Origin: Chloroflexota bacterium
GTDB lineage: Bacteria > Chloroflexota > Anaerolineae > JAADDB01
Length of the DNA stretch: 7,005 nucleotides
Direction of reading: 5' to 3'
NCBI GenBank assembly: GCA_013154135.1
Contig: JAADDB010000270.1
Span: 1-7,005 of the forward strand
Shown here piece by piece: positions 5,712-7,005 of the stretch. The notes under the pieces were generated by a model that was given only the letters and a program-made list of their open reading frames with translations, had not been told where the DNA came from and did no database searches. The position numbers and the translations under genes were made by a program. Position 1 is the stretch's first letter. Each line of letters begins with the position of its first letter.

Positions 5712-6477
5712 CACGGATGCCCCGGGCTTGGAGTTGGGCGACCATCTCAGGGGGGACTCGGGTATCGGTGACGATGGTGGTCACCTTGTCGATGGGCGCG
5801 ACGAACGCGGAGGCCACTTTGCCGAATTTGGTGTGATCCGCGACCACGATGATGTCGTCGGCCATTTCGATGATCGCGCGGTCGGTCATCACCTCGGGCA
5901 GATAATCGTTGGTCAGCCCGGCCTCTACATCCAGCGCGCGGATGCCCATGATGACTTTGTCGACCCGGACTTCTCGGAGTGCGTTTTCCGCGATGTGGCC
6001 GATGAGGGAGAGTTCCGATGCTCTCATCATGCCGCCGGTGACCACCAGCGTGATGTCAGGCACGCTGGCCAGGACCAGGGAGACGGTGAGGGCGTTGGTC
6101 ACCACGGTGAGTTGGTGACGTGTGCGGAAGTAGTGGGCTACGTAGGTGGTGGTGGACCCGGAACCCAGGAACACGGATTCGCCATCGTGGACCAGGTTGG
6201 CCGCGGCCCGGCCGATGGCCTGTTTCCAGCGTCGTTCCTGGGCCAAACGTTGGACCACCGGGGGTTCGGGGGCGAGGGGGGAAGCGGGCAATGCGCCTCC
6301 GTGGATGCGGTGGAGGAGGTTGCGGCGGGCCAGCTCCTTCAAGTCCCGGCGGATCGTCACTTCGCTGACCCCGAAGTGTCGGCTCAACTCCGAGACATTC
6401 ACCTGTCCCTTCGCGCGCACTTCCTCCAGGATCTTCTGTAATCGTCGTTCTCTAAGCAGTCCGGATGAACGCCCCAT
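5638..6477 (-). CDS. DeoR/GlpR-family transcriptional repressor
   Basis: The 279-residue protein has the standard two-domain form. The N-terminal winged helix-turn-helix covers residues about 6-61, with recognition region VSELSRHFGVSEVTIRRDL (28-46) and HRIHGGA (56-62). The DeoRC sensor domain follows: GSGSTTTYVAHYF (105-117), VVTNAL (125-130), VVTGG (145-149), a family-typical KVIMGIRALDVEAGLT (174-189) and VVADHTKFGK (211-220). Family members bind a sugar phosphate in the sensor domain and are usually repressors relieved by it. A fructose- or tagatose-phosphate effector made by the neighbouring kinase is plausible but inferred. The gene converges on kbaZ and overlaps it by 74 bp at the 3' ends. 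The ribosome-binding site is weak (GAGG about nine bases before the ATG). Its promoter is at 6751-6779, so the leader is about 267 nt. Confidence 0.93.
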   Translation of the reverse strand: MGRSSGLLRERRLQKILEEVRAKGQVNVSELSRHFGVSEVTIRRDLKELARRNLLHRIHGGALPASPLAPEPPVVQRLAQERRWKQAIGRAAANLVHDGESVFLGSGSTTTYVAHYFRTRHQLTVVTNALTVSLVLASVPDITLVVTGGMMRASELSLIGHIAENALREVRVDKVIMGIRALDVEAGLTNDYLPEVMTDRAIIEMADDIIVVADHTKFGKVASAFVAPIDKVTTIVTDTRVPPEMVAQLQARGIRVIQAEPDEESALDIPLPSLLNGLR

Positions 6478-6510
6478 GCCTGGTTGCCTCGATGAAAGTT
6501 GGCTCGGCTG

Positions 6511-6620
6511 AAAAATTCAGGAGTATCTCGGCGGACGGGTCCGCGCCTTTGCGGGATACCGATGTCCCCGCCACGGACACAAGACAGCTTTCTCCGGGGA
6601 GATATCAACAAATCCTTACC
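6511..6620 (-). promoter_or_regulatory. Leader element copy 5 (5' leader of the DeoR gene)
   Basis: On the minus strand GGACCCGTCCG-CCGAG (6542-6527) matches the copy at 6930-6912 apart from a 3-base deletion. It is followed by GATACTC and the hairpin CTGA-ATTTT-TCAG, about 35 nt before the start codon. The upstream part (TTGTTGATATC, then CCGGAGAAAG, 6610-6587) matches the equivalent part of copy 3. The stem bases differ from copy 1 (ACCGA/TCGGT) while the AATTTT loop is kept, which is compensatory change. Confidence 0.6.
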
Positions 6621-6668
6621 TCAAACGGGCTGTTCTCGTCACATGTCGCCTGTTGAGGAAAGAACAAT

Positions 6669-6729
6669 GGACAACTGGTGAACCCTTTGGCACCGTGTAT
6701 CAGGTGCCCGGGTTCGTCTGTCCTTTTTT
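6669..6729 (+). terminator. Interrupted 17-bp hairpin followed by T6, reading to the right
   Basis: Three nested perfect stems are present: GGACA/TGTCC (6669-6673 with 6719-6723), GAACCC/GGGTTC (6680-6685 with 6710-6715) and GGCACC/GGTGCC (6689-6694 with 6703-6708), with an 8-nt loop. TTTTTT follows at 6724-6729 directly after the last stem base. This is the shape of an intrinsic terminator for plus-strand transcription, yet no plus-strand gene lies before it. Read on the minus strand the same hairpin lies in the DeoR leader, starting about 20 nt after the predicted transcript start, without a downstream U-run. It may block antisense transcription, end a non-coding transcript over copy 5, or act as a leader hairpin. 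Confidence 0.55.
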
Positions 6730-6750
6730 CAGTAGAGCCAAGTTTAGGGG

Positions 6751-6779
6751 ATTATAACTCACACGGTCGGTGTTCGCAA
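6751..6779 (-). promoter_or_regulatory. Promoter for the DeoR gene, with possible autoregulatory site
   Basis: On the minus strand the -35 is TTGCGA (6779-6774, 4 of 6), the spacer is exactly 17 bp and the -10 is a perfect TATAAT (6756-6751). It is the best match to a housekeeping promoter in the window. The transcript would start near 6744. TGTTCGC on the plus strand (6771-6777) overlaps the -35 and repeats the motif found upstream of the operon promoter (1494-1500), suggesting the repressor may control its own gene. Confidence 0.7.
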
Positions 6780-6900
6780 CACTGTGCTCCTGATTGACGG
6801 GCACAACGTGCCCGCGCGTTGCCAAGCGATCGTCTTCCCCGGCGCCTGTTCTGCGGGTGAATTCTCGGTTCTCCCCTCACGAATGCGCGTCCCCGCGGTT

Positions 6901-7005
6901 CTCAGTAGCATCTCGGCCGCGGACGGGTCCGCACCTCGGCGGAATTCCGACGTTTTCGCCCCGTGCATAGGAAGAGTTTTTGGTGGGTGCTGGCCGGGCG
7001 AAGCC
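6901..7005 (-). repeat. Leader-type repeat copy 6, orphan, cut by the right edge
   Basis: The plus strand carries AGTAGCATCTCGG, then GGACGGGTCCGCACCTC (6921-6937), GACGTTTTCGCCCC (6949-6962) and GGAAGAGTTTTTGGTGG (6970-6986). It joins blocks seen separately in copy 1 (last block) and copy 3 (middle blocks), so it is the most complete copy of the GC-rich part. It contains the palindrome GCGGAC-GG-GTCCGC. It has no T-loop hairpin and points, in its sense direction, at the DeoR promoter region rather than at a start codon. Positions 6780-6900 hold nothing I can assign. Confidence 0.6.

Noticed and set aside
5608..6441. 277-residue plus-strand open frame opposite the DeoR gene
   Set aside because: It is a codon-bias shadow; the minus-strand frame is a complete DeoR protein with both domains.
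6759..6968. 69-residue minus-strand open frame upstream of the DeoR promoter
   Set aside because: It lies partly in repeat copy 6, has no recognisable domain, and ends within the promoter region.
1..7005. CRISPR array or insertion sequence
   Set aside because: The repeats are either coding heptads or few dispersed copies of about 100-150 bp at irregular spacing. No transposase and no spacer-repeat pattern is present.

Overview
The window carries five complete genes and one gene cut by the left edge. It suits a GC-rich, probably thermophilic bacterium. The gene set points to Chloroflexota (Anaerolineae, Caldilinea or Thermoflexus type): a DUF2723 multi-membrane glycosyltransferase, a PfkB sugar kinase, a stand-alone KbaZ/GatZ-family protein, and a coiled-coil protein ending in an APGIP-type motif. 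That assignment is inference from gene content; no rRNA or marker gene is present.

Layout. Positions 1-379 (minus strand): N-terminal part of a coiled-coil protein built on 21-bp repeats, leaving the window at the left edge. Positions 380-869: divergent intergenic region with a good minus-strand promoter, a long leader for the coiled-coil gene, and a weak promoter and leader for the next gene. Positions 870-1331 (plus): GNAT N-acetyltransferase. Positions 1332-1732: intergenic region with an orphan repeat copy, a candidate DeoR-type operator, a TATAAT promoter and a leader of about 180 nt. Positions 1733-5711 (plus): a likely three-gene operon of DUF2723 glycosyltransferase, PfkB kinase (ATGA overlap with the gene before) and KbaZ/GatZ-family protein. 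Positions 5638-6477 (minus): DeoR/GlpR-family repressor, convergent with kbaZ and overlapping its 3' end by 74 bp. Positions 6478-7005: leader, hairpin and promoter of the repressor gene, then another orphan repeat copy.

How the genes may work together. The kinase, the KbaZ-family protein and the DeoR regulator form a compact sugar-phosphate module. A fructose/tagatose phosphate type substrate is likely. The DeoR protein is the obvious candidate to control the operon, and TGTTCG motifs occur both near the operon promoter and across the -35 of the repressor's own promoter. The glycosyltransferase heading the operon adds a cell-envelope or glycan-transfer step whose link to the sugar module is unclear.

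Main discovery candidate. All four transcription units whose 5' ends lie in the window carry the same conserved element between promoter and start codon. Its core resembles GGACCCGTCCGCGGCCGAG. In all four it is followed by a small hairpin with a T-rich loop lying about 35-56 nt before the start codon. Two further copies without the hairpin are not in front of a gene. The element is absent from the junctions between genes of the operon. It looks like a recurrent leader RNA, or a repeat family recruited as one, that I cannot assign to a known class.
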